Shown here piece after piece: positions 23,604-32,234 of a stretch of DNA of 36,252 bases. The stretch is from Selenomonadaceae bacterium. GTDB lineage: Bacteria; Bacillota; Negativicutes; Selenomonadales; Selenomonadaceae. The number at the start of each line of letters is the position of its first letter. Position 1 is the first letter of the stretch. The notes under the pieces are model-generated. The model saw nothing but the letters and a program-made list of their open reading frames with translations. It made no database searches and had not been told where the DNA came from. Both the position numbers and the translations under genes were made by a program. The stretch spans positions 1 through 36,252 of the forward strand of contig JAFYNH010000082.1 of assembly GCA_017549815.1 (NCBI GenBank), written 5' to 3'.

Positions 23604-24486
23604 AGTCAAGCATTTGCTCCATATTTTCATGAAGAGCGGCAAGATAATTTTTCAAATCGTTAGCAGTGTCGGGATTGCGTAAAGCAAATTCGATATTCGC
23701 CTGCAAAAAGCCTAACTTCGTCCCCACGTCGTAGCGGTGCCCCTTGAAAATGTAAGCGTACATCGCCTCACTTTTAGCAAGCCTTTTAAGCCCGTCAGTC
23801 AACTGAATTTCTCCGCCCGCGCCCGGTTCCTGCGTCTCCAGATAAGAAAAAATCGTCGGCGTCAAAATATATCGTCCCAAAATCGCAATCCGACTCGGTG
23901 CCGCCTCAAGCGCAGGTTTTTCAACCAAATCTTTAACCTTATAAATTCCGTCGTCTACATTTTTGCAATCGACAATGCCGTATTTGTGAACGACTTCATC
24001 AGCAACTTCCTGCACGCCCAAAATCGAAGTCCTATATTCCTTGAAGACTTCAACCATCTGTTGGAGAACGGGCTTTTTGGAAACGACGACATCATCTCCT
24101 AGCAAAACCGCAAAAGGTTCGTCGCCGATAAAATGGCTTGCCGTCAAAACCGCGTGTCCTAATCCGAGCGGCTGTTTTTGGCGGATAAAATGGACGTTGG
24201 CTATTTCTGGAATGTCTTTAACCATTTGCAACATTTCCATTTTGTCCTTGCGTTCAAGCTCAAGCTCCAATTCTATCGAGCGGTCGAAATGATCTTCAAT
24301 CGAACGTTTGTTGCGTCCCGTCACGACGATTATATCTTCGACGCCCGCCGCCGCTGCTTCTTCGATTATGTATTGGATTGTCGGCTTATCGACGATTGGC
24401 AACATTTCTTTTGGCTGTGATTTCGTCGCCGGTAAAAAGCGCGTGCCGAGTCCTGCGGCGGGTATCACAGCTTTTCGGACTTTCAT
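23596..24486 (-). CDS. galU: UTP-glucose-1-phosphate uridylyltransferase
   Basis: Makes UDP-glucose for envelope polysaccharides. 296 residues, usual length. Nucleotide-binding AAGLGTRFLPATKSQPKEM (10-28), VTGRNKRSIEDHFD, LGLGHAVL and GRYILTP are diagnostic of bacterial GalU. AAGGAG precedes ATG 24486. Translationally coupled to ygeX downstream. Confidence 0.96.
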   Translation of the reverse strand: MKVRKAVIPAAGLGTRFLPATKSQPKEMLPIVDKPTIQYIIEEAAAAGVEDIIVVTGRNKRSIEDHFDRSIELELELERKDKMEMLQMVKDIPEIANVHFIRQKQPLGLGHAVLTASHFIGDEPFAVLLGDDVVVSKKPVLQQMVEVFKEYRTSILGVQEVADEVVHKYGIVDCKNVDDGIYKVKDLVEKPALEAAPSRIAILGRYILTPTIFSYLETQEPGAGGEIQLTDGLKRLAKSEAMYAYIFKGHRYDVGTKLGFLQANIEFALRNPDTANDLKNYLAALHENMEQMLDYD

Positions 24487-24534
24487 AAAAATCCTCTCCT
24501 TATTTAGAAATTTTTTTAATAATATCAGATAAGC

Positions 24535-25182
24535 TTACGGCAAACAATTAATTTCAATGGGCAAGAGAATTTCTCCAAGCTCCTCTTGTAAAAAATTTGC
24601 GGCGGTTAAGTCGTTCAATTCTGTTAAAAAATTTTCGACCTGCGCGGGCAACAATAAAATTTCCAGCGTCACAACGTCGGCATAATCGGAATTCACGACG
24701 CGGATTTTTTTATTACGCAGATAATTTTCGACCGTCGCTAGGAAGTTATATTCGAGCGTCAGGGAAATTTTTTTGAACAGCGTCATCTGCACGACCTTTG
24801 AAGCGGCAAGTCCAAGCGCGGCGGTATGCGAATAAGCACGAATTAGACCGCCCGCGCCGAGCTTTATTCCGCCGAAATAGCGCGTGACGACAATAGCGCA
24901 GTTCGTCAGATTATTTTTCTTAATCGTTTCAAGAATCGGATTGCCCGCCGTGCCGCCCGGTTCGCCGTCGTCGTTTGATTTCTGTTTATCGCCGCGTTCG
25001 CCCAATATCCACGCCGAACAATTATGCGTCGCGTCGAAATATTTCTTGCGAATCATCTGCACAAAGTCGCGAGCCGCCTCTTCCGTCTCAACGTGCTTGA
25101 CGTGCGCTAAGAATTTCGACTTGTTCACTTCATAAGCCGCAGAAAAAATTTCTCTGTCCGCAATCGTTTTAAAATCCGTCAT
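24535..25182 (-). CDS. YigZ/IMPACT family protein
   Basis: 215 residues, UPF0029 family. N-terminal Impact domain (EVNKSKFLAHVKHVETEEAA, HNCSAWILG, DDGEPGGTAGNPIL, VVTRYFGGIKLGAGGLIRAY) followed by the C-terminal DUF1949 ferredoxin-like domain. Biochemical role in bacteria is not settled. The ATG at 25182 overlaps the TGA of the upstream metalloprotease-like gene (ATGA), so the longer frame to 25209 is rejected. Confidence 0.93.
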   Translation of the reverse strand: MTDFKTIADREIFSAAYEVNKSKFLAHVKHVETEEAARDFVQMIRKKYFDATHNCSAWILGERGDKQKSNDDGEPGGTAGNPILETIKKNNLTNCAIVVTRYFGGIKLGAGGLIRAYSHTAALGLAASKVVQMTLFKKISLTLEYNFLATVENYLRNKKIRVVNSDYADVVTLEILLLPAQVENFLTELNDLTAANFLQEELGEILLPIEINCLP

Positions 25183-26066
25183 CTGGAATAGTAAACCTCG
25201 CGGACACAATCCATAATAATTTCGTTATTTTGTTCGTCGCGCTGACCTTTTTTACGCCAATTTTCAAAGCCGCCGAAATTCGCCGCCGCAACTTCCTCTT
25301 TGTCTTTCATTTTATGAATTATATCGCGCATGACATTTGCGCCATAAATAACATCGTCATGAAACACAGGCGTTCCGTCAACGTATTTATATTTTTTTAT
25401 CAAGCTGGCGGGTATCTTCGCCTTATCCTTCTTGCTTATCGCAATAGGAAACCACAAAGTTTTTGCCGTCGAGTATTTTTTTTCAAAGATTTGGTTTTCA
25501 TAAGTTTTGCTTCTCAACTTGAGAGGTATAGCCAAATCGTTGGGATATTTTTTTATCTCCGAGACGGAATCTTCTGCCCAAGTCGCCATGCCCTCCAAAA
25601 ACCAGCCGTTTCTAAAATAGGTCGCGCCGTATTGCACTAAATGAAAATATTCATGGGTAGGAGTTGGTTTTTTATGAGAGTCAACGGTGTTTGCAAGTTT
25701 GATGTAAATGGCGCGTTCGTTCGGGTCGTGCTTTGATTTTTTACGGACGTTACTAAAAGCCTTCCCGCTGTTGCCGAGTTCTTCCCTGTCTAAAAGGTCG
25801 ATTTCTATTGACGTAACGCCTTTGAAACGCTCGGACTCAAGTGGGTCGGGGAATTTGAAAACGTCCTTGAAAACTTCGCGAGCCGCATTAACTTGCGTCG
25901 CCATGTCTTCAACGTAATCGGGCACGTCGTTTGAATTAAGGTCTGCGTTGTCCTTGATAACGTTTTCCTCGTAAATGACGTATATAACGCCCTGTTGATA
26001 AACCGCCGCGCTCACGGGCTGAATCATCGCGAACGCCAGCGCAATCGCCATTATTAAAATTCTCAT
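25179..26066 (-). CDS. Secreted zinc metalloprotease-like protein
   Basis: 295 residues. A cleavable signal peptide (MRILIMAIALAFAMIQPVSA, predicted cut after Ala20) sends it out of the cytoplasm. DLNSNDVPDYVE (42-53) looks like a thrombospondin-type-3 calcium loop. H138-E-Y-F-H142 is a gluzincin-style zinc motif, with E158 in WFLEGMATWAED as likely third ligand. The mature protein is rich in lysine. I do not know a named family. Peptidase activity is inferred from HExxH plus the downstream Glu. Strong SD (CAGGAGG) before ATG 26066; coupled to yigZ. Confidence 0.8.
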   Translation of the reverse strand: MRILIMAIALAFAMIQPVSAAVYQQGVIYVIYEENVIKDNADLNSNDVPDYVEDMATQVNAAREVFKDVFKFPDPLESERFKGVTSIEIDLLDREELGNSGKAFSNVRKKSKHDPNERAIYIKLANTVDSHKKPTPTHEYFHLVQYGATYFRNGWFLEGMATWAEDSVSEIKKYPNDLAIPLKLRSKTYENQIFEKKYSTAKTLWFPIAISKKDKAKIPASLIKKYKYVDGTPVFHDDVIYGANVMRDIIHKMKDKEEVAAANFGGFENWRKKGQRDEQNNEIIMDCVREVYYSR

Positions 26067-26081
26067 GCTGATAACCTCCTG

Positions 26082-27191
26082 TTAAAGTAAAAAATCTGCA
26101 AAGACTTCATTCCCCAATGCCAAGCCGCGTTTCGTCAGAGAAATTTTTTCGCCGTCGATTTTAAGCAAGCCGAGCCGACAATTTTTAGCAATGACTTCGC
26201 CGAACACGTCAAAAATTTTCACGCCGAATTTATTTTCAAAGACCTGCGCGGAAATGCCGTCGACCATGCGCAAGCCTAAGAAACAAAATTCCTCCATAGC
26301 CGCTTGCCGAGTAACGACTTCTTCAATCTCTGGGGCGTTGCCTTTAATGTAAGTTGCCACGTCGCGAACGTTTGAAGTTCTTAACTTGCCGTCGAAACTA
26401 TGAGCACCCGCCCCGAATCCGAAATAACTTTTGCCCGTCCAATAGCCGCAATTGTGACGGCTCTCGAAATTTTTCTTGGCGAAGTTGCTAATTTCATAGC
26501 GGTGATAACCCAGCGTCGGCAAAGTCTCCGTTATAAAGTCGTACATGTCAGCGCAGAGATTTTCGTCGGGCAATGGCAATTTATCTGCGCGGGCAAGCTC
26601 GAAAAATTTTGTATCTTCTTCAATCTCCAAGCCGTAAATCGATACGTGCGCAACGTCAAGAATTTTTATCTGCATAAGGTCGCGGCGCAGATTGTCTAAC
26701 GTTTGATTCGGCAAGCCATACATTAAATCGACGCTAACATTATCGAAAAATTTTTTGGCAAGCTCGACGGTTTCAATCGCCGTTTGCGAGTCGTGAATCC
26801 TGCCCAAAATTTTTAACAATGCTTCGTCGAAACTCTGAACGCCCAAACTTAATCGGTTAAAGCCCAAAGCCTTCAAGCCGCGCAGATAATTTTCGTCGAC
26901 GGTTCCGGGATTAGCCTCGATTGTAATTTCCGCGCAGTTATCGACGTTAAAATTTTTTCTAATCGCGCAGATAATTTTTTCCAGCTGATTAAGCGTCAAC
27001 GTTGTCGGAGTGCCGCCGCCGAAATAAATCGTCTCGACCTTTGAAGAATCGCCGCGCAGATTTATTTCCCTAATCAGTGCCTCGACGTAAAAATTTTTCT
27101 CTGGCTCGTCGCTAGTTTTGGAGTTGAAGGCGCAGTAATTGCATTTTCTTAGGCAAAAGGGAATGTGTACGTAAATCAAAATTTTCTCCAC
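26082..27191 (-). CDS. hemW: Radical SAM heme chaperone HemW
   Basis: HemW (formerly mis-called HemN-like coproporphyrinogen oxidase) binds heme and a [4Fe-4S] cluster. The cluster motif is C13-x3-C17-x2-C20 in IPFCLRKCNYC; FGGGTPT, EANPGT, RLSLGVQSF and GYHRYEISNFAK follow, with the C-terminal HemN domain. 369 residues from GTG 27191, which begins 1 nt after the fic stop; an in-frame TTG at 27221 overlapping fic is the alternative. No clear SD for either. Confidence 0.93.
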   Translation of the reverse strand: MEKILIYVHIPFCLRKCNYCAFNSKTSDEPEKNFYVEALIREINLRGDSSKVETIYFGGGTPTTLTLNQLEKIICAIRKNFNVDNCAEITIEANPGTVDENYLRGLKALGFNRLSLGVQSFDEALLKILGRIHDSQTAIETVELAKKFFDNVSVDLMYGLPNQTLDNLRRDLMQIKILDVAHVSIYGLEIEEDTKFFELARADKLPLPDENLCADMYDFITETLPTLGYHRYEISNFAKKNFESRHNCGYWTGKSYFGFGAGAHSFDGKLRTSNVRDVATYIKGNAPEIEEVVTRQAAMEEFCFLGLRMVDGISAQVFENKFGVKIFDVFGEVIAKNCRLGLLKIDGEKISLTKRGLALGNEVFADFLL

Positions 27192-27192
27192 G

Positions 27193-27801
27193 TTATAAAA
27201 GCTCGTGCGTCCGATAAACAAAATAATTTTCGTAAAAATAACTCGCGTCGAGTCCTTTCATGAAAATTTCTCTGTCATCGATTTTGTCAGTCAGTGCAAC
27301 GGAAAGGATTTTTTTTATTTTGTCGTCGTGAATCGGGCTGAGCTCCATTGCCGAAAGATATTCCGCTTTATCGACGCGACTCCAATCAACGACGCGGCTA
27401 AGCTCCGTTTTTAAAATGTGGTCAAGCCAAAGCCGCATACTGCGCCCGTTGCCTTCGCGGAAGGGATGCGCAACATTCATCTCAACATATTTCTCGATAA
27501 TCGCGCTGAAATTATTTTGCGGCATATTTTCAATCTGCGCGACAGCCTCGACAAGATAAAGTGCGGCGGCAAATCTGAAATGACCTTTGGCAAGATTAAC
27601 CGTGCGGATTTTACCTGCGAAGTCGTAAATTTCTCCGAACAGGGCGCGATGAATCTCGGCAAGCGTCGAGAATTTTCCTGCAGGAAATTTTTCAAGTCGC
27701 CCGCTCGTGAAAAGTTTAATGGCATTTTGCTTGCTGATTTTTTCTTCGACTCGCGCAAGTTCCGCCGCGTCTTCAATATTAAATTTATTATCAAGAGCCA
27801 A
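27193..27801 (-). CDS. Fic-domain AMP-transferase, class III (self-inhibited)
   Basis: 202 residues. The Fic catalytic loop H112-PFREGNGRSMR123 is intact, with the flap region GKIRTVNLAKG (~63-73). The C-terminus carries S187-Y-F-Y-E191-N192, matching the inhibitory motif [ST]-x3-E-[GN] at the position used by class III Fic proteins such as Neisseria NmFic. It should transfer AMP from ATP to a target protein when the Glu is displaced. TTG start at 27801. Its SD, GGGAGGG, is the 3' arm of the upstream terminator hairpin. Confidence 0.92.
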   Translation of the reverse strand: MALDNKFNIEDAAELARVEEKISKQNAIKLFTSGRLEKFPAGKFSTLAEIHRALFGEIYDFAGKIRTVNLAKGHFRFAAALYLVEAVAQIENMPQNNFSAIIEKYVEMNVAHPFREGNGRSMRLWLDHILKTELSRVVDWSRVDKAEYLSAMELSPIHDDKIKKILSVALTDKIDDREIFMKGLDASYFYENYFVYRTHELL

Positions 27802-27835
27802 AAAAAATCCCTCCCGCTGAATTTTTTCGGGAAGG
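27802..27835 (-). terminator. sucC terminator whose 3' arm is the fic SD
   Basis: On the - strand CCTTCCCG (27835-27828) pairs with CGGGAGGG (27816-27809), 11-nt loop, followed by A and a T run that merges with the TTG start of fic. Confidence 0.8.
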
Positions 27836-27857
27836 ATTAAAATTTTCCTGCCTATTC

Positions 27858-29042
27858 TTAAGCCGATTTAACAAGGCGAACAATTTCTTCCGCGCCGCCC
27901 TCCATAGTCTCCGCCATGATGACGTTGGCAATCGGCGACTCTTTTAAAATTTCTCTGCCACGCTCGACGTTGGTACCTTCAAGCCTGACAACGACTGGCA
28001 CGGGAATTGACTTGCCGTCGGACGAAATAATTTTTGCCGCGTCAACAATTCCTTGCGCCACGAGGTCGCATTTGTTTATGCCGCCGAAAATGTTTACGAA
28101 AATTCCTTTAGCCTGCCCGCCCTCAAGCATAATCTTAAAAGCTTCGGCGATTTTTTCGGGTGTTGAATCGCCGCCAACGTCAAGGAAGTTTGCAGGTTCG
28201 CCGCCGAAATGTTTTAAAATGTCGACTGTCGCCATTGCCAAGCCCGCTCCGTTTACCATACAAGCGACGTTGCCGCCAAGATTGACATAGTTTAAGCCGA
28301 GTTTCGCCGCATGAAGTTCTTTAGGGTCTTCTTCAGTTTCGTCGCGCAGTGATTCAATGTCGGGGTGACGATAAAGCGCACTGTCGTCGAAATTCAATTT
28401 GGCGTCGAGCGCGATAATATCATTTTCCTCTGTCAAAACGAGCGGATTAATTTCTGCCAGCGAGCAATCCTTTTTAACGAAAGCCCTATGCAAATTAATC
28501 ATGAGCTTTGTAACTTTGCGGATAACTTCCTTTGGGAAATTCATTTTATAAGCCATGCGCGTTGCTTGGAAGGACGCAAGTCCAATCGCGGGGTCAATGT
28601 ATTCTTTGAAAATTTTTTCGGGTGATTCGGCAGCAACTTTTTCGATTTCAACGCCGCCTTCCTCCGAGCCCATCATCACGACGCGAGCGGTTTTCCTGTC
28701 ACCGACAAAGCTAAGATAATATTCTTTTTTAATGTTGTAGCCCGCCTCAATCAGCAGACGCTTAACGACTTTGCCCGCCGCGCCCGTTTGGTGGGTGACA
28801 AGCGTTTTGCCCAAAAGTTCTTCGGCGTATTGGCGGACTTCGTTAAGATTGTGAGCGAGTTTAACGCCGCCCGCTTTGCCGCGCCCGCCCGCGTGAATTT
28901 GAGCTTTGACGACGGTAACGTCCGCGCCGAGCATTTGAGCTTGTTTAACAGCCTCCTCGACAGTGAACGCCGCGCCGCCGTCAGGAACGTTGACGCCATA
29001 GCCGCGCAGAATCGCCTTGCTTTGATATTCATGAATGTTCAA
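27858..29042 (-). CDS. sucC: Succinyl-CoA synthetase (ADP-forming) beta subunit
   Basis: 394 residues, full length. ATP-grasp N-terminal half ([40 protein letters not shown]) and CoA-ligase C-terminal half ([44 protein letters not shown]). Makes or uses succinyl-CoA with the alpha subunit SucD, for example in propionate fermentation. sucD does not follow: a terminator and fic do. GAGGTG SD before ATG 29042. Confidence 0.95.
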   Translation of the reverse strand: MNIHEYQSKAILRGYGVNVPDGGAAFTVEEAVKQAQMLGADVTVVKAQIHAGGRGKAGGVKLAHNLNEVRQYAEELLGKTLVTHQTGAAGKVVKRLLIEAGYNIKKEYYLSFVGDRKTARVVMMGSEEGGVEIEKVAAESPEKIFKEYIDPAIGLASFQATRMAYKMNFPKEVIRKVTKLMINLHRAFVKKDCSLAEINPLVLTEENDIIALDAKLNFDDSALYRHPDIESLRDETEEDPKELHAAKLGLNYVNLGGNVACMVNGAGLAMATVDILKHFGGEPANFLDVGGDSTPEKIAEAFKIMLEGGQAKGIFVNIFGGINKCDLVAQGIVDAAKIISSDGKSIPVPVVVRLEGTNVERGREILKESPIANVIMAETMEGGAEEIVRLVKSA

Positions 29043-29054
29043 AATATCACCTCT

Positions 29055-29197
29055 TCTAGGAACTAGGAGCGAGTTACTAGGAACTAATCCCTACTAGTTC
29101 CTAATTCCTAGTAACCAGTTCCTAATAAAGGAGCGAGTTTCTAGGAACTAGTTCCCTAATCCCTACCAGTTCCCAGTTCCTAACAACTAGTTCCTAT
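29055..29197 (-). repeat. Degenerate octamer repeat block C (STRR-like)
   Basis: The largest block (143 bp). TAGGAACT/AGTTCCTA units with two related halves, each containing AACTCGCTCC, and the palindrome GGAACTAGTTCC. It supplies the final codons and TAG of the mutarotase-like gene and ends just before the sucC SD. Confidence 0.87.
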
Positions 29198-29897
29198 TCT
29201 TAATCATATAAACGGTCTGCGATTTAATCTTGCCGTCCGCCGCGTCCGAGCCGTCCGTCTTAACCGCAATGCCGCCTTCAACCGCCGCCGCACTAATATT
29301 ATTCTGCGTCGCATAAACGATCAAATCAATCTGCAAAGCCTCACTGAAAATATTCGCCGCATTCTTCAAGCCCGCGTTCAGATAATCAATCGGGCAACCG
29401 GGATCGTAGCCGAACATACCCAGTTCCATTTCGACTTCCGCAATTTCCGTAACGGGATAAGTTTTAGTATCGCCGATTTTCTCCCAAGTCGCGCCCTTCT
29501 GACAAGCTCTGAATTCGGCATCGGGCATAGCAAAAATCATCTCCGTCGAAATGTCCTTAACGCCGCTTGCCTCGTACTTAATGCTAATCTCGTTGTCGTT
29601 GGAAATGCTGTAAGTTACGGTCGCCGATTTGCCGTTGAGTTCCGCCGTAAACTTCATGCCTTCGAGAGTTTCTTCCGCTTGCCAAATAATTTTCGTAAAG
29701 TCCGCGCCGCCGTCGACGAATACATTACCCGCCGCCGCGTCGTCCTTGAGTAAGAAACGATTAGTAAAATTTTTGTCGCGAAATCTCATCGAAACGACAC
29801 GCGCCCCTAAATCCGTAACTTTAAGTTCGTTGCCCTTCGTGTTGCGGAGCGTCCAGATTGTCGCCGCGCCCGCGCTTTCCTTTTTGATTGACGGCAT
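29187..29897 (-). CDS. Aldose 1-epimerase-like (mutarotase fold) protein, short
   Basis: 236 residues, beta-rich, cytosolic. The N-terminus (TIWTLRNTKGNELKVTDLGARVVSMRF) matches the opening strands of galactose mutarotases, but the protein is ~100 residues shorter than GalM, and the catalytic His/Glu set is not evident. It could be a degenerate or non-enzymatic mutarotase-fold protein. AGGAGG SD, ATG 29897, 1 nt after the upstream EAL gene. The last residues (KNRN-stop) are encoded by repeat block C. Confidence 0.65.
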   Translation of the reverse strand: MPSIKKESAGAATIWTLRNTKGNELKVTDLGARVVSMRFRDKNFTNRFLLKDDAAAGNVFVDGGADFTKIIWQAEETLEGMKFTAELNGKSATVTYSISNDNEISIKYEASGVKDISTEMIFAMPDAEFRACQKGATWEKIGDTKTYPVTEIAEVEMELGMFGYDPGCPIDYLNAGLKNAANIFSEALQIDLIVYATQNNISAAAVEGGIAVKTDGSDAADGKIKSQTVYMIKNRN

Positions 29898-29898
29898 A

Positions 29899-31212
29899 TT
29901 AATTTTCCTCCTTATTTAAAAGATATTTATCCAAAAGTTTTTCGTAATCCTTAATCGGCAACGGGCGCGAGAAATAATAGCCTTGAATCGACACGTCGCC
30001 TAAGCTAGCCACGTAATCGGCTTGCGTTTTAGTTTCGACGCCCTCAACGACCGTGCCCATGCCCAATGCGTTTGTCAATTCTATTATGAATTTTAAAATG
30101 ACTGCGACACGCGGCGATTTTTCCAATTCGCGAATAAATGCCATGTCGACTTTGATTGTATCAAGCGGCATATCTTTAAGCATATTTAAGGACGAATAGC
30201 CCGACCCGAAGTCGTCCATAAGCACCGAGAATCCTAAATTTTTAAACGTCGAAATCATATCGAGCAACTGAACTTGATTATCTGTGTACGCGCTTTCGGT
30301 GACTTCCAATTTCAACATCCAAGGCTCCAAGTCGTATTTTTCTAAAAGCAGGGAAAGGAATTCGGTAAGGTCGGAGCTGTAGAAATTTAAGCGCGACAGG
30401 TTCACAGAAATTGGGACAATCGGCTTGTTTTCGTCGAGGCGTTTACGTTGAAGTCGGCAAGCCTCCTCCCAGACAAAGCGGTCGAGGCGGACGATAAAGC
30501 CATTGCGTTCGCAGACAGGAATAAATTTTCCGGGTGAAATCATGCCGTGCGTCGGGTGGAACCAACGTACCAGAGCTTCAGCACTAACGACAGTATTTTT
30601 ATGCGGGTCGAAAATTGGTTGCAGGAAAATCGTAAATTGACGTTCGCGCAGAGCAATTTCCAAGTTGCCAGTTATCAAAAGCTCCTCAATCATTTGGTCG
30701 CGCATTTTCGCATCATAATAGGCGTAGCGCGTCAGATAACTGCCCTTGATTCGGCGGAGTGCCATACCTGCGCGGTCGCACATTTGAATAATCGGCAAGT
30801 TGATATTGTCGACAGGGTAAATGCCCGCGAAAAATAAAATATTGTGGCTTATGTGCAGATTTTTAATTCGTTCGTCGAGGTCTTTGATAATCTGTTCGAT
30901 TTTAAGCTCTTCGGTCGGCACGCACAGGATAAAATGATCCGCGTCGGAGCGGCAACTCAGAGAGGTTCGCGGGTTAAGTGTCTCCTTGAAATATTCCGCC
31001 GCAGATTGCAAAATGACATTGCCCGTCTCCACGTGAAATAAATCGTTGATAATTTTGAAACAGCTTATATCCATGCAGATAATGGAGTATTTTACGTCGT
31101 AGCGTGCACCGAGCAATAATTGGGCTTCGGTGTAAAAAGTATCACGATTATAAAGCCCCGTTAGGGGGTCGAATTTACTACCGACAGTCGGCAAAACTCC
31201 CTCAGCTTTCAA
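29899..31212 (-). CDS. Degenerate GGDEF-EAL protein (c-di-GMP phosphodiesterase)
   Basis: 437 residues, no transmembrane or sensor domain. GGDEF domain (~12-168, DPLTGLYNRDTF) with the active site changed to R88-SDADH, so it is unlikely to make c-di-GMP. EAL domain (~180-430) with AEALVRW (E212), VNLS, LEVTES, DDFGSGYSSL and VVEGVET retained, consistent with an active phosphodiesterase. TTG start at 31212 with GGAGG 9 nt upstream. Confidence 0.93.
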   Translation of the reverse strand: MKAEGVLPTVGSKFDPLTGLYNRDTFYTEAQLLLGARYDVKYSIICMDISCFKIINDLFHVETGNVILQSAAEYFKETLNPRTSLSCRSDADHFILCVPTEELKIEQIIKDLDERIKNLHISHNILFFAGIYPVDNINLPIIQMCDRAGMALRRIKGSYLTRYAYYDAKMRDQMIEELLITGNLEIALRERQFTIFLQPIFDPHKNTVVSAEALVRWFHPTHGMISPGKFIPVCERNGFIVRLDRFVWEEACRLQRKRLDENKPIVPISVNLSRLNFYSSDLTEFLSLLLEKYDLEPWMLKLEVTESAYTDNQVQLLDMISTFKNLGFSVLMDDFGSGYSSLNMLKDMPLDTIKVDMAFIRELEKSPRVAVILKFIIELTNALGMGTVVEGVETKTQADYVASLGDVSIQGYYFSRPLPIKDYEKLLDKYLLNKEEN

Positions 31213-31292
31213 ATTGAATCGCCCTCCTTTGACTTTAATCCTTCAAGAATTTTTTCAACTATTCAACGCCGAAAAACAAATCCCTGCGCCGC

Positions 31293-32180
31293 TTAAAAAT
31301 CTTTCAATCCGAAACTCTGTAAAGCTCCTATGGAATTACGCCAATCGCGTTTGACTTTGACCCATAAGTCTAAGAAAACTTTCGCCCCAAGTAACATTTC
31401 TATTTCGGGACGCGCCGCACTGCCAACAGCTTTTAACATCGTGCCGCCCTTCCCGATTAAAATTCTTTTCTGTGAATCGCGCTCAACATAAATCGTCGCC
31501 CGTATAAAAATCGCCCCATTATCGCGTTCCGTGAATTCCTCCAAATCAACCGCGATTGAATGCGGAACTTCGTCCTGTGTCGCGTGTAAAATTTTTTCGC
31601 GAATCAACTCGGCGATTATAAAACGTTCGGGCTGGTCGGTTATCATGTCGGCAGGATAATATTGAACGCCTTCAGGCAGAAATTTTTTCGCCTCATTAAT
31701 CAGCGCGTCAACGTTTGTGCCTTCGGTCGCGCTTATCGGGACGACTGCCGCAAAATCTCTGCGCGTCGAATACTCAGCGATTATCGGCAAAAGTTTTTCG
31801 CGCTCAATCAAATCGACTTTATTCACAACCAAAATAACGGGCTTAGTCGTCGCGCTTAGGCGTTCCAAAATATATTTTTCGCCACCGCCAAATTTCTCCG
31901 TCGCGTCAATGACGAAAAAAATTGCGTCGACTTCTTTAAGCGTGCCCTCTGCCGCCTTCAACATGTATTCACCGAGCTTGAATTTCGGCTTGTGAATGCC
32001 GGGCGTGTCTAGGAAAATAATCTGCGCGTCGTCCTGCGTCAAAATACATTGAATGCGATTGCGCGTTGTTTGTGGCTTATCGGACGTTATCACTATTTTC
32101 TGCCCGATAATTTTATTTATGAGCGTCGACTTGCCCACGTTCGGACGCCCTATGACGGTGACGAATCCCGATTTATACAT
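31293..32180 (-). CDS. era: GTPase Era
   Basis: Ribosome-assembly GTPase acting on the 30S subunit and 16S rRNA 3' end. 295 residues. G1 GRPNVGKS (11-18), G3 DTPG (57-60), G4 NKVD (119-122), C-terminal KH domain with GKGG (242-245). GGAGG before ATG 32180. It follows rpoD after a terminator, so it may have its own promoter or depend on readthrough. Confidence 0.97.
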   Translation of the reverse strand: MYKSGFVTVIGRPNVGKSTLINKIIGQKIVITSDKPQTTRNRIQCILTQDDAQIIFLDTPGIHKPKFKLGEYMLKAAEGTLKEVDAIFFVIDATEKFGGGEKYILERLSATTKPVILVVNKVDLIEREKLLPIIAEYSTRRDFAAVVPISATEGTNVDALINEAKKFLPEGVQYYPADMITDQPERFIIAELIREKILHATQDEVPHSIAVDLEEFTERDNGAIFIRATIYVERDSQKRILIGKGGTMLKAVGSAARPEIEMLLGAKVFLDLWVKVKRDWRNSIGALQSFGLKDF

Positions 32181-32196
32181 AACGGTTCCTCCAATG

Positions 32197-32227
32197 AAAA
32201 GGGAGCCGCTGAAAATTTTCGGCTCCC
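32197..32227 (-). terminator. Terminator after rpoD
   Basis: GGGAGCCG/CGGCTCCC stem (32227-32201 on the - strand) followed by TTTTC. It lies just before the era SD. Confidence 0.75.
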
Positions 32228-32234
32228 TGATATT

